A stretch of 64,000 bases of DNA, taken from a virus. The notes below the pieces were generated by a model, which saw only the letters and a program-made list of their open reading frames with translations, was not told where the DNA came from and did no database searches. Shown here one piece after another: positions 30,069 through 37,993 of this stretch (positions are counted from its first letter, which is position 1; the number at the start of each line of letters is the position of its first letter). The stretch spans positions 1 to 64,000 of the IMG/VR virus record IMGVR_UViG_3300008117_006248; one strand, 5' to 3'. Made by a program: the position numbers and the translations under genes.

Positions 30069-31531
30069 TGGCCATATACTCGCTACAGGTAGAAAAATAC
30101 GTCTTGTCTGGTCTTATCAGACATCCAGCTTCTTTCGCTGACATAGAAAGCTTTATTAATGAAAGTGATTTTATTAATGATGTGCATTACACCATCTTCT
30201 GCGTCTTCAAGGAAACGTTTAACAAAGGCGAGCAGATTGACAAGATCTTGATTTCTCAAAAATGCAAGAATCTTGGGATTACATTTAAGGATCAATCTAT
30301 TGATATCTTTAGTTATGTTAACAGCATCTGTTTGATACCAACCTCTCAGGCTGGTCTTATTGAAGGCGCTAAAGAGTTGCTTAAACTGCGCGTCAGGCGA
30401 GAAATCGAGCAGACCGGGGACGAGATCAAAAAGTTTGCTAATTCTTGCGCCGAAAAGCCAATTGAAGAAATCATTACAGAATCTGATAAGATTTACAATA
30501 GCAAAATTTGCACCTACGCCTCTGAAAATAATAAACCAGAAGACATAACTAATAATGTCATTGAAATTATTGAAGAGCGCGGCAACAACCCCATCGAAGA
30601 CACAGGCCTAACAAGCCCTTACGCGAACTTTAATCGCCTCTATGGCGGAATTCGACCCGGCAATCTGTATGCTTGGGTAAGCAGGCCAAAGCATGGCAAG
30701 TCAACGATCCTAAATGATCTCGCCATCAAAATTACTTCAATTAACAAAGGATGCAAGGCGCTGGTTCTTGATACAGAAATGTCTACCATAGATATGAAGT
30801 TTAGAATAGCTTCATCTTTGACTGGAATTCCAGTATGGTATCTTGAAACTGGAAACTGGAAAAAGAACAATAATCTATATCAAAAGTTTGAGCAAAGTAA
30901 GGATAAAATTCGTGCTCTTAATAATCAAGTCGATCATTTACAAGTCGCAGGCAAACCAATTGAAGAGGTTGTTTCTATTGTCAAGCGCTGGTATTTCTCG
31001 AAGGTAGGTCGTGGCAATCAATGTGTTGTTGTTTACGATTATATTAAATTAACCGGAGAATCAGATAAGAATAAACAAGAATATCAGCTAATCGGCGAAA
31101 AAGTCAATGCCTTAAAGGAGCTTTGCTCTGAGCTTAATATTCCCATTCTTACTGCTTGCCAATTAAATCGTAGCGCAGAAAGCGGCGTTGATGATAGCAG
31201 CGCGATCTCTCAGTCTGATCGGTTGCAATGGTTCGCTTCATTTGTAGCTATTTTTAGACGCAAAAGTGTTGAAGAAATAGCTGACGACGGCCCAGAATTT
31301 GGTTCTCATAAGCTCATACCGCTTGCCACCCGCTTTCAAGGAAAAGATTCTGCTGGCCATCACGACTTAGTCAGAATCCAAGAAGGCAAAAAAGTTAAAT
31401 ATATGCCTAACTATATAAGCTTTAACATTAATAATTTTAATGTTCAAGAGACTGGAACGCTTGAGGATATTCTGTCTGCGAGAGCGTTGAAACCTGAGCT
31501 TGATGATTCTGGCGATGGCGAAGTTCTATGA
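30068..31531 (+). CDS. Replicative DNA helicase, DnaB-like
   Basis: The protein has 487 residues. The N-terminal DnaB-type helical domain starts 'SLQVEKYVLSGLIRHPASFADIESFINESDF'. The RecA-fold core contains the Walker A loop at 205-213 ('SRPKHGKST'), 'KALVLDTEMSTIDMKFRIAS' and 'QCVVVYDYIKLTGE' (Walker B), and 'ILTACQLNR' (the Q sensor). It is the hexameric 5'-3' replicative helicase. It overlaps the primase gene by 4 nt, as expected for a primosome pair. The acidic end (DDSGDGEVL) is like that of a nearby small protein. Confidence 0.93.
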   Translation: MAIYSLQVEKYVLSGLIRHPASFADIESFINESDFINDVHYTIFCVFKETFNKGEQIDKILISQKCKNLGITFKDQSIDIFSYVNSICLIPTSQAGLIEGAKELLKLRVRREIEQTGDEIKKFANSCAEKPIEEIITESDKIYNSKICTYASENNKPEDITNNVIEIIEERGNNPIEDTGLTSPYANFNRLYGGIRPGNLYAWVSRPKHGKSTILNDLAIKITSINKGCKALVLDTEMSTIDMKFRIASSLTGIPVWYLETGNWKKNNNLYQKFEQSKDKIRALNNQVDHLQVAGKPIEEVVSIVKRWYFSKVGRGNQCVVVYDYIKLTGESDKNKQEYQLIGEKVNALKELCSELNIPILTACQLNRSAESGVDDSSAISQSDRLQWFASFVAIFRRKSVEEIADDGPEFGSHKLIPLATRFQGKDSAGHHDLVRIQEGKKVKYMPNYISFNINNFNVQETGTLEDILSARALKPELDDSGDGEVL

Positions 31532-32463
31532 ATGACTGCGAATCTGTAAGAAAAATACTTACTGACATAGGATATGTTTTAACTGATCATGGCCGAGAAT
31601 ATCGGACAAGACCTCTTTATAGAGATTCCGGTAACGATAATGTTCTTAGAATTTGGAAGAATTCTGGCCAATGGGTGGACTTCAAAGAAAACATTAGCGG
31701 TTCTATTGAAGATTTAGTAAAACTTACCCTAAAACTTAAAACGATTGACGATGCTAAAAAGTGGATTTCTGAGAAAGGGATAGACACATCTTATTCTGAA
31801 GACCACCAGCAAAGAGTCACCACCACCCAAACTACTGTTTTCGATAAATCTTTATTAATAAAGCTCTCAAGAGACGATTCTTATTGGGAAGGAAGAGGTA
31901 TTTCAACTCAAACCTTGCAACCGTTCCAAGGAGGCGTTGCTTCTACAGGCAAGATGTTTAATAGATATGTTTTTCCCATCTTTAACTGCAAAGATGAGAT
32001 AGTCGGATTCGCTGGGAGAGATGTTTCTAAAACAAGTCTAGAAGGACGACCTAAGTGGAAGCTTATTGGAGATAAAAAAGAGTGGGCCTTCCCGCTAAAG
32101 GTTAATGCTAAAGACATCAAGTCTTCTAAAATAATTATCTTAGTAGAAAGCATAGGCGATATGCTGGCGCTTAGAGAAAATGGAATTAATAATTCTATTG
32201 TTTCTTTTGGTTTAAACCTTTCTCCTAAAATTATTTACTCTTTGATTGGCTATAATCCTAAAAAAATTATCATTGCTTTCAACGACGACTCTTTTAATAA
32301 TGCTGCCGGAAATCTGGCGGCAGAATCAGCGCAGCAAAGGCTTTTAAATTACTTTGATCCAAGTCAAGTGCAAATCAAGCTTCCTTTCGGAGCAAAAGAT
32401 TTTGGAGAAATGCATTTAAAAGATAGATCTTTAGTTTTTAACTGGTATAATTCTATCCAATGA
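31528..32463 (+). CDS. DNA primase (DnaG-like) with a metal-free N-terminal domain
   Basis: The protein has 311 residues. The N-terminal 'YVLTDHGREYRTRPLYRDSGNDNVLRI....GQWVDFKENISGSIEDLVKLT' has the shape of the DnaG zinc ribbon (Y....CPFH...PSF.v...F.CF.CG.GGD...), but none of the Cys/His ligands. The catalytic part follows: 'GRGISTQTLQPFQGG', 'RYVFPIFNCKDEIVGFAGRDV', Toprim acidic motif 'ILVESIGDMLAL' and the Asp pair in 'IIIAFNDDS'. It synthesises RNA primers at the phage fork. It lacks a separate C-terminal helicase-binding domain. Confidence 0.85.
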   Translation: MNDCESVRKILTDIGYVLTDHGREYRTRPLYRDSGNDNVLRIWKNSGQWVDFKENISGSIEDLVKLTLKLKTIDDAKKWISEKGIDTSYSEDHQQRVTTTQTTVFDKSLLIKLSRDDSYWEGRGISTQTLQPFQGGVASTGKMFNRYVFPIFNCKDEIVGFAGRDVSKTSLEGRPKWKLIGDKKEWAFPLKVNAKDIKSSKIIILVESIGDMLALRENGINNSIVSFGLNLSPKIIYSLIGYNPKKIIIAFNDDSFNNAAGNLAAESAQQRLLNYFDPSQVQIKLPFGAKDFGEMHLKDRSLVFNWYNSIQ

Positions 32464-33407
32464 GCAACGTAGAAAAAGTAAAGCTAAGCGCTAGTAAAAT
32501 CAAAACTGCCGAAGGTTGCAGTTGGCTTTACTATACTAAATATATCCTTAAGCTGCCAGATACATCAAACTCTGGCGCATCTAGAGGAACAATCTGCCAT
32601 TTAATTTTTGAGCTTCTCTTAACTGACAGACACAAGAAATATTTTGAAGATCTATGCTCTGGTAAAGCTGGCGTGATTAAAAACCCAGCTATTCATAGAC
32701 TTATTCTAAAACACGCTAAAAAACTAAAAGTAGATGATGAAGAAAATCTAGATCTGATTTATAACATGATTCAGACTGGTCTTCAAAGCGACTTTTTTTG
32801 CAACGGAGCGTTACTTGTAGAAGCAGAGTCTGAGTTCAAGCTAGAAGAAGAAGACTACATCATCAATGGCTTCATCGACAAGCTCGCAAAATTCAGCGAC
32901 ACAGAATATAAAATATACGACTACAAATCAAGCAAGGGAAAATTCTCTAAAGAAGAAATTGACTTCAATCTTCAAAACTTGATGTATTCTTTAGCTGTAT
33001 TTAAAACTAAGGGGCACATTCCTGACGTATCTTTTATATTTCTTAAGTTTAAAAAGCAACCGATTCAAGAAGCCCCGAAACCAACCGCAGAACAGCTAGA
33101 AGGTTTTAAGGCCTATCTAAGTTATGTAGCTGGTTATATTTCTTCTTTTGATGAAAAGAAAGCTATCGAAAATCTTGCTGCAAGCTCGCCAAAGAAAAAA
33201 TGGATGTGTGGAAGCGATGTCCCCGGCAAGTGGATTTGCCCGTCGAGATCTCCAGTTACTTATTACGTTGGGGTTGACGAGAATGATAAATTTATAAAGT
33301 CTTCATTTAAAAAAGAAGATCTAATTAATGATGCAAAGGTAAAGTTAATAAACAAAAAAGACTACAAAGGCTGCCCCTTCTGGCGCAAGGATGACCCAAC
33401 TTTCTGA
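32460..33407 (+). CDS. RecB/Cas4-like PD-(D/E)XK exonuclease
   Basis: The protein has 315 residues. 'LSASKIKTAEGCSWLYYTKYILKLP', 'SRGTICHLIFELLL' (GT..H), 'IINGFIDKLAKF...KIYDYKSSKGKFSKEEID' (Asp, then DYK) and 'NLQNLMYSLAVF' (QxxxY) are the RecB-family nuclease motifs. Cys20, Cys250, Cys260 and Cys305 are placed as in the Fe-S cluster of Cas4/AddB-type enzymes, one near the N-terminus and three near the C-terminus. It probably degrades ssDNA ends during recombination. It is not near a CRISPR array. ATGA overlap with the primase gene. Confidence 0.85.
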   Translation: MSNVEKVKLSASKIKTAEGCSWLYYTKYILKLPDTSNSGASRGTICHLIFELLLTDRHKKYFEDLCSGKAGVIKNPAIHRLILKHAKKLKVDDEENLDLIYNMIQTGLQSDFFCNGALLVEAESEFKLEEEDYIINGFIDKLAKFSDTEYKIYDYKSSKGKFSKEEIDFNLQNLMYSLAVFKTKGHIPDVSFIFLKFKKQPIQEAPKPTAEQLEGFKAYLSYVAGYISSFDEKKAIENLAASSPKKKWMCGSDVPGKWICPSRSPVTYYVGVDENDKFIKSSFKKEDLINDAKVKLINKKDYKGCPFWRKDDPTF

Positions 33408-33436
33408 TTGACTCTCTCCGAAAACCACGCCATAAT
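33408..33436 (+). promoter_or_regulatory. Sigma-70-type leaderless promoter for the split polymerase operon
   Basis: TTGACT (33408-33413), overlapping the end of the Cas4-like gene, 17-nt spacer, CATAAT (33431-33436), five bases, ATG at 33442. Confidence 0.85.
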
Positions 33437-33441
33437 CCATC

Positions 33442-34206
33442 ATGTACTCGGCTGTCCCTTTATTTAAGTCTCACTATAGTCTTGGCAAATCTGTTCTAAC
33501 TCTTGCGAAAGCCGGATCAAGCGAGCCTGATGAACCGAGTTCTGTAATAGACATTGCTAAAAAACTAAATCTTAGTAAAATATATTTAGTAGATGATTCT
33601 ATTTCTGGCTTCCTTGAAGCTTGCAAATCTTGTGAAGACGCCAAATTAGATTTTACTTTTGGCCTTCGCTTGACTGTCTGCGACGACATCAATAATAAAA
33701 CAGCTGAATCCAGAGAGAAAGAGCACAAGATAATAGTCTTCATTAAAAAATCAGAAGGCTATCAGAATCTTATTAAGATATCTACCGTAGCAAGCACTAA
33801 TGGATTTTACTATTATCCGAGAATAGACTGTAAAACTTTAAGAGAGCTTTGGAATAATGAGAATCTTTTGCTTTGCATTCCATTCTACGACTCTTATGTT
33901 TACAAAAACAATTTGACTTACAGCATTTGCGCCCCTGACTTCAGCTTTTGCAATCCAACCTATTTTATTGAAGATAATAATCTTCCGTTTGATGGTATAT
34001 TAAAGAAGAAAGTAGAGGAAATAGTTCCTGATAAAAATCTTGTAGTCAAAGCTCAGTCTATTTATTACGAAAACAAAGAAGATTTCTTGGCATACCTTAC
34101 TTTTAGGTGCATCTCAGAAAGAACAACTTTGAGCAAACCCAACTTAGAGCACTGCTCTTCAAACGAATTCTGCGCCGAGTCATTCAAGGAAAAATATGGA
34201 AAATGA
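33442..34206 (+). CDS. DNA polymerase III alpha, PHP-domain piece (degenerate metal site)
   Basis: The protein has 254 residues and equals the N-terminal PHP part of bacterial DNA polymerase III alpha as a separate protein. 'AVPLFKSHYSLGKSVLTLAK' aligns with the 'VHLHVHTEYSLLDG' start, 'LNLSKIYLVDDSISGFLEACKSCEDAKLDFTFGLRLTV' with 'LAITDH.N..G...F...G..PI.G.E', and 'KIIVFIKKSEGYQNLIKISTVA' with the 'LLA.N..GY.NL..L.S' motif. The metal-binding HxH and Asp-His are lost, so it is probably structural. It overlaps the exonuclease gene by 11 nt. Confidence 0.8.
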   Translation: MYSAVPLFKSHYSLGKSVLTLAKAGSSEPDEPSSVIDIAKKLNLSKIYLVDDSISGFLEACKSCEDAKLDFTFGLRLTVCDDINNKTAESREKEHKIIVFIKKSEGYQNLIKISTVASTNGFYYYPRIDCKTLRELWNNENLLLCIPFYDSYVYKNNLTYSICAPDFSFCNPTYFIEDNNLPFDGILKKKVEEIVPDKNLVVKAQSIYYENKEDFLAYLTFRCISERTTLSKPNLEHCSSNEFCAESFKEKYGK

Positions 34207-34834
34207 ACTACTGAGATTTGATAAGTCTAAAAAGCTTGTCTTTATTGATTGCGAGACTTTGAATCTCTGCCTTAACTTCTGCCAAAATCTTCCTTGGCAG
34301 ATTGCGATGCTGCATACTGTTGGCGGCAAAAAGGTTGACGAAAGAGATTTCTTGATCAAATGGGAAACCAACCTTAAGATATCAGACGATGCAAGACGAA
34401 TCACAAGATATCCGGAACAACTTATCCAAACAACTGGCAAGAAATTTGACGATATCTTTGATACTGTTAGGGATTGGCTTGACTCTGCTGACTATATTGT
34501 CGGTCACAATATTCTTGGCTTCGATCTATATCTCATAAAGGAGATGTACCTGTTGAAAGGATTAAGGTCGAATCATTTAGTTGACAAAATTTTAGACACC
34601 AACTGCTTAGCTAAAGGAATTAAGTACGGGATTCCAAAACTCCAAAAGGAATCCCTTGTAGAATATCAATATAAATTACTGCACACTTATAAAAAAGGAA
34701 TCAAGACAAATCTAACAGCACTTGGTAAAGACTATAATATCGATCATGATTATGATAATCTCCACAACGCTATAATAGATTTGGAGCTTAACTTAAAAGT
34801 CTGGAACAAAATTAAATTTCAAGTCGAAATATGA
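34196..34834 (+). CDS. DnaQ-like 3'-5' proofreading exonuclease (DEDDh)
   Basis: The protein has 212 residues. Asp18 and Glu20 in 'FIDCETLN' are motif I, Asp110 in 'GHNILGFDLYL' is motif II, and His190 and Asp195 in 'LHNAIIDLEL' are motif III, so the DEDDh set is complete. It is the proofreading subunit. It lies between the PHP piece and the polymerase piece, overlapping them by 11 and 4 nt, which recreates the PHP-Exo-Pol order of PolC-type enzymes in three proteins. Confidence 0.92.
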   Translation: MENELLRFDKSKKLVFIDCETLNLCLNFCQNLPWQIAMLHTVGGKKVDERDFLIKWETNLKISDDARRITRYPEQLIQTTGKKFDDIFDTVRDWLDSADYIVGHNILGFDLYLIKEMYLLKGLRSNHLVDKILDTNCLAKGIKYGIPKLQKESLVEYQYKLLHTYKKGIKTNLTALGKDYNIDHDYDNLHNAIIDLELNLKVWNKIKFQVEI

Positions 34835-37398
34835 GCAACTTTCACGATAATTTTTCTAATGTCAAGCTGCCTTTTCATGGCGTTAGATTGCCTGAATTCA
34901 ATATCGAGTCTCGCTTAAAAAAGCAATATGGGCTAAAAGAAGATTCTTCTAACTACGATTTCTTGATGCAGGTATGCAGAACCAACTTCAAGAAACTAAA
35001 TATCGCCAAAGAAGACTTTCCAAAGTATTCGGAAAGAGTAAAATATGAACTTGAGACCATTAAAGAACTTGGGTTTCTTGATTATATTCTTTTGGTTTGG
35101 ACTGTTATTAACTACTGTAACGAAAATTCCATACCTGTCGGCCTTGGGCGCGGTTCTGCTGCTGGTAGTCTTATTCTTTATTTACTTGGCGTCACGAAGG
35201 TAGATCCAATTAAATACGAACTATTCTTTGAGCGTTTCATTTCTAAGATTCGCGCAAAGAAACAGGTAGTAGATGGAATCACTTATCTTGACGGATCCTT
35301 GATGTGCGATGTCGATATCGATATCTGTTATTATAATCGCCATAAAGTAATTAAGTATCTTGACCAGCTTTTCTCTGGCAGAACTTCGAAAATCCTCACT
35401 CTTACCACCTTGAGCGGCAAACTGCTTATCAAAGAATGCGGTAAAATCATTGAGGAGAAGCAGGAATCAGAAATGAACGATGTAAGCTCTCTGATTCCAA
35501 AGGTGTTCGGCCAAGTGAAAGACTTGAAAGAGGCTTACGCCGAAGTCCCAGAATTTCAAACTTGGTGCGACAATAATCCAAGAGCCTATAAGACAGCTTT
35601 GCGTTTGCGTAATCTTATTAAGAATAAGAGCGTTCACGCCTCCGGGATGATGCTTTCATACTACCCGATAGATCAAAGCTGCCCTGTTGAACTTACCAGC
35701 GACAAAGAACAGGTATCTAGTTATGACATGAATTGGATTTCCATCTTCAATGTAAAACTAGACCTGCTTGGCCTTAGAAGCGTTTCAATTGTTGATAGAG
35801 TCTGCAAGCTTGTCGGGATTAAAGTTTCTGATATTGATTTTAATGATTCTTTAATCTATCAGCAACTTCAAGATCTCAAAACTCCTCATGGATGCTTCCA
35901 AATTGAAGCTGAAACGAACTTTAAGGTATGCAAAAAGGTAAAACCTAAAAACCTAGAAGAACTTAGCGGTGTATTGGCGCTGGCTAGACCTGGAGCATTA
36001 GAGTTCGTAGATCAGTACGCTAACTTTACAAATAATAATGTTTACGAACCGATCCACCCATTCTTCGACTCTGTACTTAGCAAGAGCGGCGGCGTTGCTC
36101 TTTATCAAGAGCAGTTGATGAAAATGTCTAATAAAATCGGATTCACGCTAGACGAAGCAGAAGTTCTTCGGCGTATCGTAGGTAAAAAGAAGGTTGAAGA
36201 GGTGAAGAAATGGAAAGAAAAGATTTCCGATAAAATCAAGGAGAATAATCTAGCCCCAGAAGTCGGAGATATTCTATGGCGTATTCTTGAAAATTCTGCT
36301 AATTATTCTTTCAATAAGTCTCACTCAATGAGCTATGCTGCTTTGGCGGCTTGTACAGTGTATCTCAAGTTCAAGCACTCCAAAGAATTCTTCTTGGCTT
36401 TGCTTGAGATGACGAAGCACGAACCTGCTCCTTTGGAAGAAATATCTAAGATTCAAAAGGAATTGCGTCATTTTGGCATTCAACTTCTTGGGCCTCATAT
36501 CTTAAAATCAGAAACAGATTTTTCTATTCAAGGCAATAATATTAGATTTGGCCTTTCTTCTATTAAGGGCATTTCTGAGAAGACAATGGATAAGCTCAAG
36601 CTTTTCAAGAGTGAGCAATCTAGTAAATTTGAAGTTTTCCAAGCAGCTAAAGAAGTCGGCTTGTCTATTGGCGTATTGTCTGCGTTGATTCAAGCTGGTG
36701 CGCTTGACGGCTTCTCTAGCTCAAGAAGCAGAGTCGTCCTAGAAGCTCAGCTATGGAATGTATTAACAGATAAAGAGAAAGTCCTAGCCATGGAGTATGG
36801 CCCTCAATGCGAAAACGATCTTCTTAAAACTGTTAAAAAACTTTCAGAGACCAAAAATGAGAACGGTAAACTTCTTATCAAAGAAACCCGTTTAGCCACC
36901 ATTAAAAAGAAATATGATCCATATTTAAAGATCTATCAGCAGAATAATAAATCAGAAAGCTTTGCAAACTGGTTTTATGAAAATAAGCTATTAGGCTATA
37001 GCTACGACAAATCTCTCAATGGCATATTCTCGCAAAAAATGCCAAATCTAATCACAACTTCTCAGGCTTTGGAATGCTCTGATAATCAGACAGTTTATGT
37101 GGTTGGCAAGGTTGACGATTCATCCGAATGGATATCTAAAAACGAGAAGAAAACCAAAACATTTAAGATGATTGTTTCTGATGAATTTGGTTCCATCCCA
37201 ATTCTTACTTTCAATGATAAGATAGAATTTAATAAATCAGCAAATGGTGATAAACTACCTGAGAAAGACGATATAGTTATCGTTAAAGGACAAAAGAAAA
37301 AAGACTGCATTTTCGGCGACACAATAGGTATCCAAACCCTCAAAATCTACACAAAATTATCAGAACTGAAAGAAAAAAATCTTGACAATCAAGAGTAA
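34831..37398 (+). CDS. DNA polymerase III alpha, catalytic piece
   Basis: The protein has 855 residues and begins at the palm. 'GLGRGSAAGSLILYLLGVT' at 104-122 and 'MCDVDIDIC' with Asp162 and Asp164 match the 'PGRGSGAGSLV' and 'PDFDVDF' catalytic motifs; Asp311 in 'FNVKLDLLGLRSV' is the third carboxylate. 'FYEQLM.MS..IGFTL.EA..LRR.VGKK' and the C-terminal OB fold (residues about 745-840, 'NQTVYVVGKVDDS') complete the C-family (DnaE/PolC) polymerase. It is the phage replicative polymerase. It ends 19 nt before the SSB-like gene. Confidence 0.95.
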   Translation: MSNFHDNFSNVKLPFHGVRLPEFNIESRLKKQYGLKEDSSNYDFLMQVCRTNFKKLNIAKEDFPKYSERVKYELETIKELGFLDYILLVWTVINYCNENSIPVGLGRGSAAGSLILYLLGVTKVDPIKYELFFERFISKIRAKKQVVDGITYLDGSLMCDVDIDICYYNRHKVIKYLDQLFSGRTSKILTLTTLSGKLLIKECGKIIEEKQESEMNDVSSLIPKVFGQVKDLKEAYAEVPEFQTWCDNNPRAYKTALRLRNLIKNKSVHASGMMLSYYPIDQSCPVELTSDKEQVSSYDMNWISIFNVKLDLLGLRSVSIVDRVCKLVGIKVSDIDFNDSLIYQQLQDLKTPHGCFQIEAETNFKVCKKVKPKNLEELSGVLALARPGALEFVDQYANFTNNNVYEPIHPFFDSVLSKSGGVALYQEQLMKMSNKIGFTLDEAEVLRRIVGKKKVEEVKKWKEKISDKIKENNLAPEVGDILWRILENSANYSFNKSHSMSYAALAACTVYLKFKHSKEFFLALLEMTKHEPAPLEEISKIQKELRHFGIQLLGPHILKSETDFSIQGNNIRFGLSSIKGISEKTMDKLKLFKSEQSSKFEVFQAAKEVGLSIGVLSALIQAGALDGFSSSRSRVVLEAQLWNVLTDKEKVLAMEYGPQCENDLLKTVKKLSETKNENGKLLIKETRLATIKKKYDPYLKIYQQNNKSESFANWFYENKLLGYSYDKSLNGIFSQKMPNLITTSQALECSDNQTVYVVGKVDDSSEWISKNEKKTKTFKMIVSDEFGSIPILTFNDKIEFNKSANGDKLPEKDDIVIVKGQKKKDCIFGDTIGIQTLKIYTKLSELKEKNLDNQE

Positions 37399-37413
37399 AA
37401 CCCTCATCATATA
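37382..37413 (+). promoter_or_regulatory. Probable early promoter for the SSB-like gene
   Basis: TTGACA (37382-37387) at the end of the polymerase gene, followed by CATCAT (37405-37410) or the overlapping CATATA (37408-37413), then ATG at 37418. Spacing is less clean than in the other members, but the -35-to-start distance (36 nt) is the same. Confidence 0.55.
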
Positions 37414-37417
37414 ACGT

Positions 37418-37993
37418 ATGCTTCAATTCTACAAGCCTAACTCTAAGAATACTGGTTGCGGTTGTTCCTTTAAATATTCTGCCAAGGATGACTGTATTTT
37501 TGTCAATATGATCAAGCAAGCCAGTTGGGATGATCAAACCAAGCGAGGATCATTCGCTGGTAATGCTCAAAACCCAAAGGCGTCTTGCTCTGTAAAGCTC
37601 AGCCTAACGGAGGCCGCTGATATTATTTCTGCCGTCCGTCGTAATGGAGAAGTTTCAGCTTTCCATGATTCTGCGAAACAAGTAACCAGAATCAAGTTCT
37701 CGCCTTATGTTCGACCCACCAAGGATGACCCAAGCAAGACTGCTCAAGTAGGCTATTCTTTTTCAATCTCCAAGGAAAGTAAGGAAAACGCTCAAGACAA
37801 GACGTCTTTTCTAATTGGCTTTACTTTTGGAGAGGGAGTACGTCTTGAGTCTTTCTTTTGCTATGCTCTAGCTAAAAGTTTTGAAAAGGCTTCACTAGAT
37901 CAAGATAATAGATCAGCCGCTATTCCTCCAGCAGCCTCTCCTAAGAAAGAGGAGGCTCCGAAGCAGGAATCGTCGGATGACGATCTATGGTAA
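37418..37993 (+). CDS. Putative single-stranded DNA-binding protein
   Basis: The protein has 191 residues. Its core (residues about 35-150, 'RGSFAGNAQNPKASCSVKLSLTEAADIISAVRRNGEVSAFHDS..QVTRIKFSPY') is beta-rich with a helix, similar in outline to ssDNA-binding PC4/whirly-like folds. The C-terminus is a flexible Pro/Glu/Ser tail ending SSDDDLW, an acidic-hydrophobic tip like the SSB tail (DDDIPF) that docks partner proteins. It follows the replicative polymerase. The family is inferred; no standard OB motif is visible. Confidence 0.6.
   Translation: MLQFYKPNSKNTGCGCSFKYSAKDDCIFVNMIKQASWDDQTKRGSFAGNAQNPKASCSVKLSLTEAADIISAVRRNGEVSAFHDSAKQVTRIKFSPYVRPTKDDPSKTAQVGYSFSISKESKENAQDKTSFLIGFTFGEGVRLESFFCYALAKSFEKASLDQDNRSAAIPPAASPKKEEAPKQESSDDDLW

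Noticed and set aside
32460-33407. CRISPR Cas4 of an adaptation module
   Set aside because: No cas1, cas2 or array in the window; the gene sits in a replication operon.
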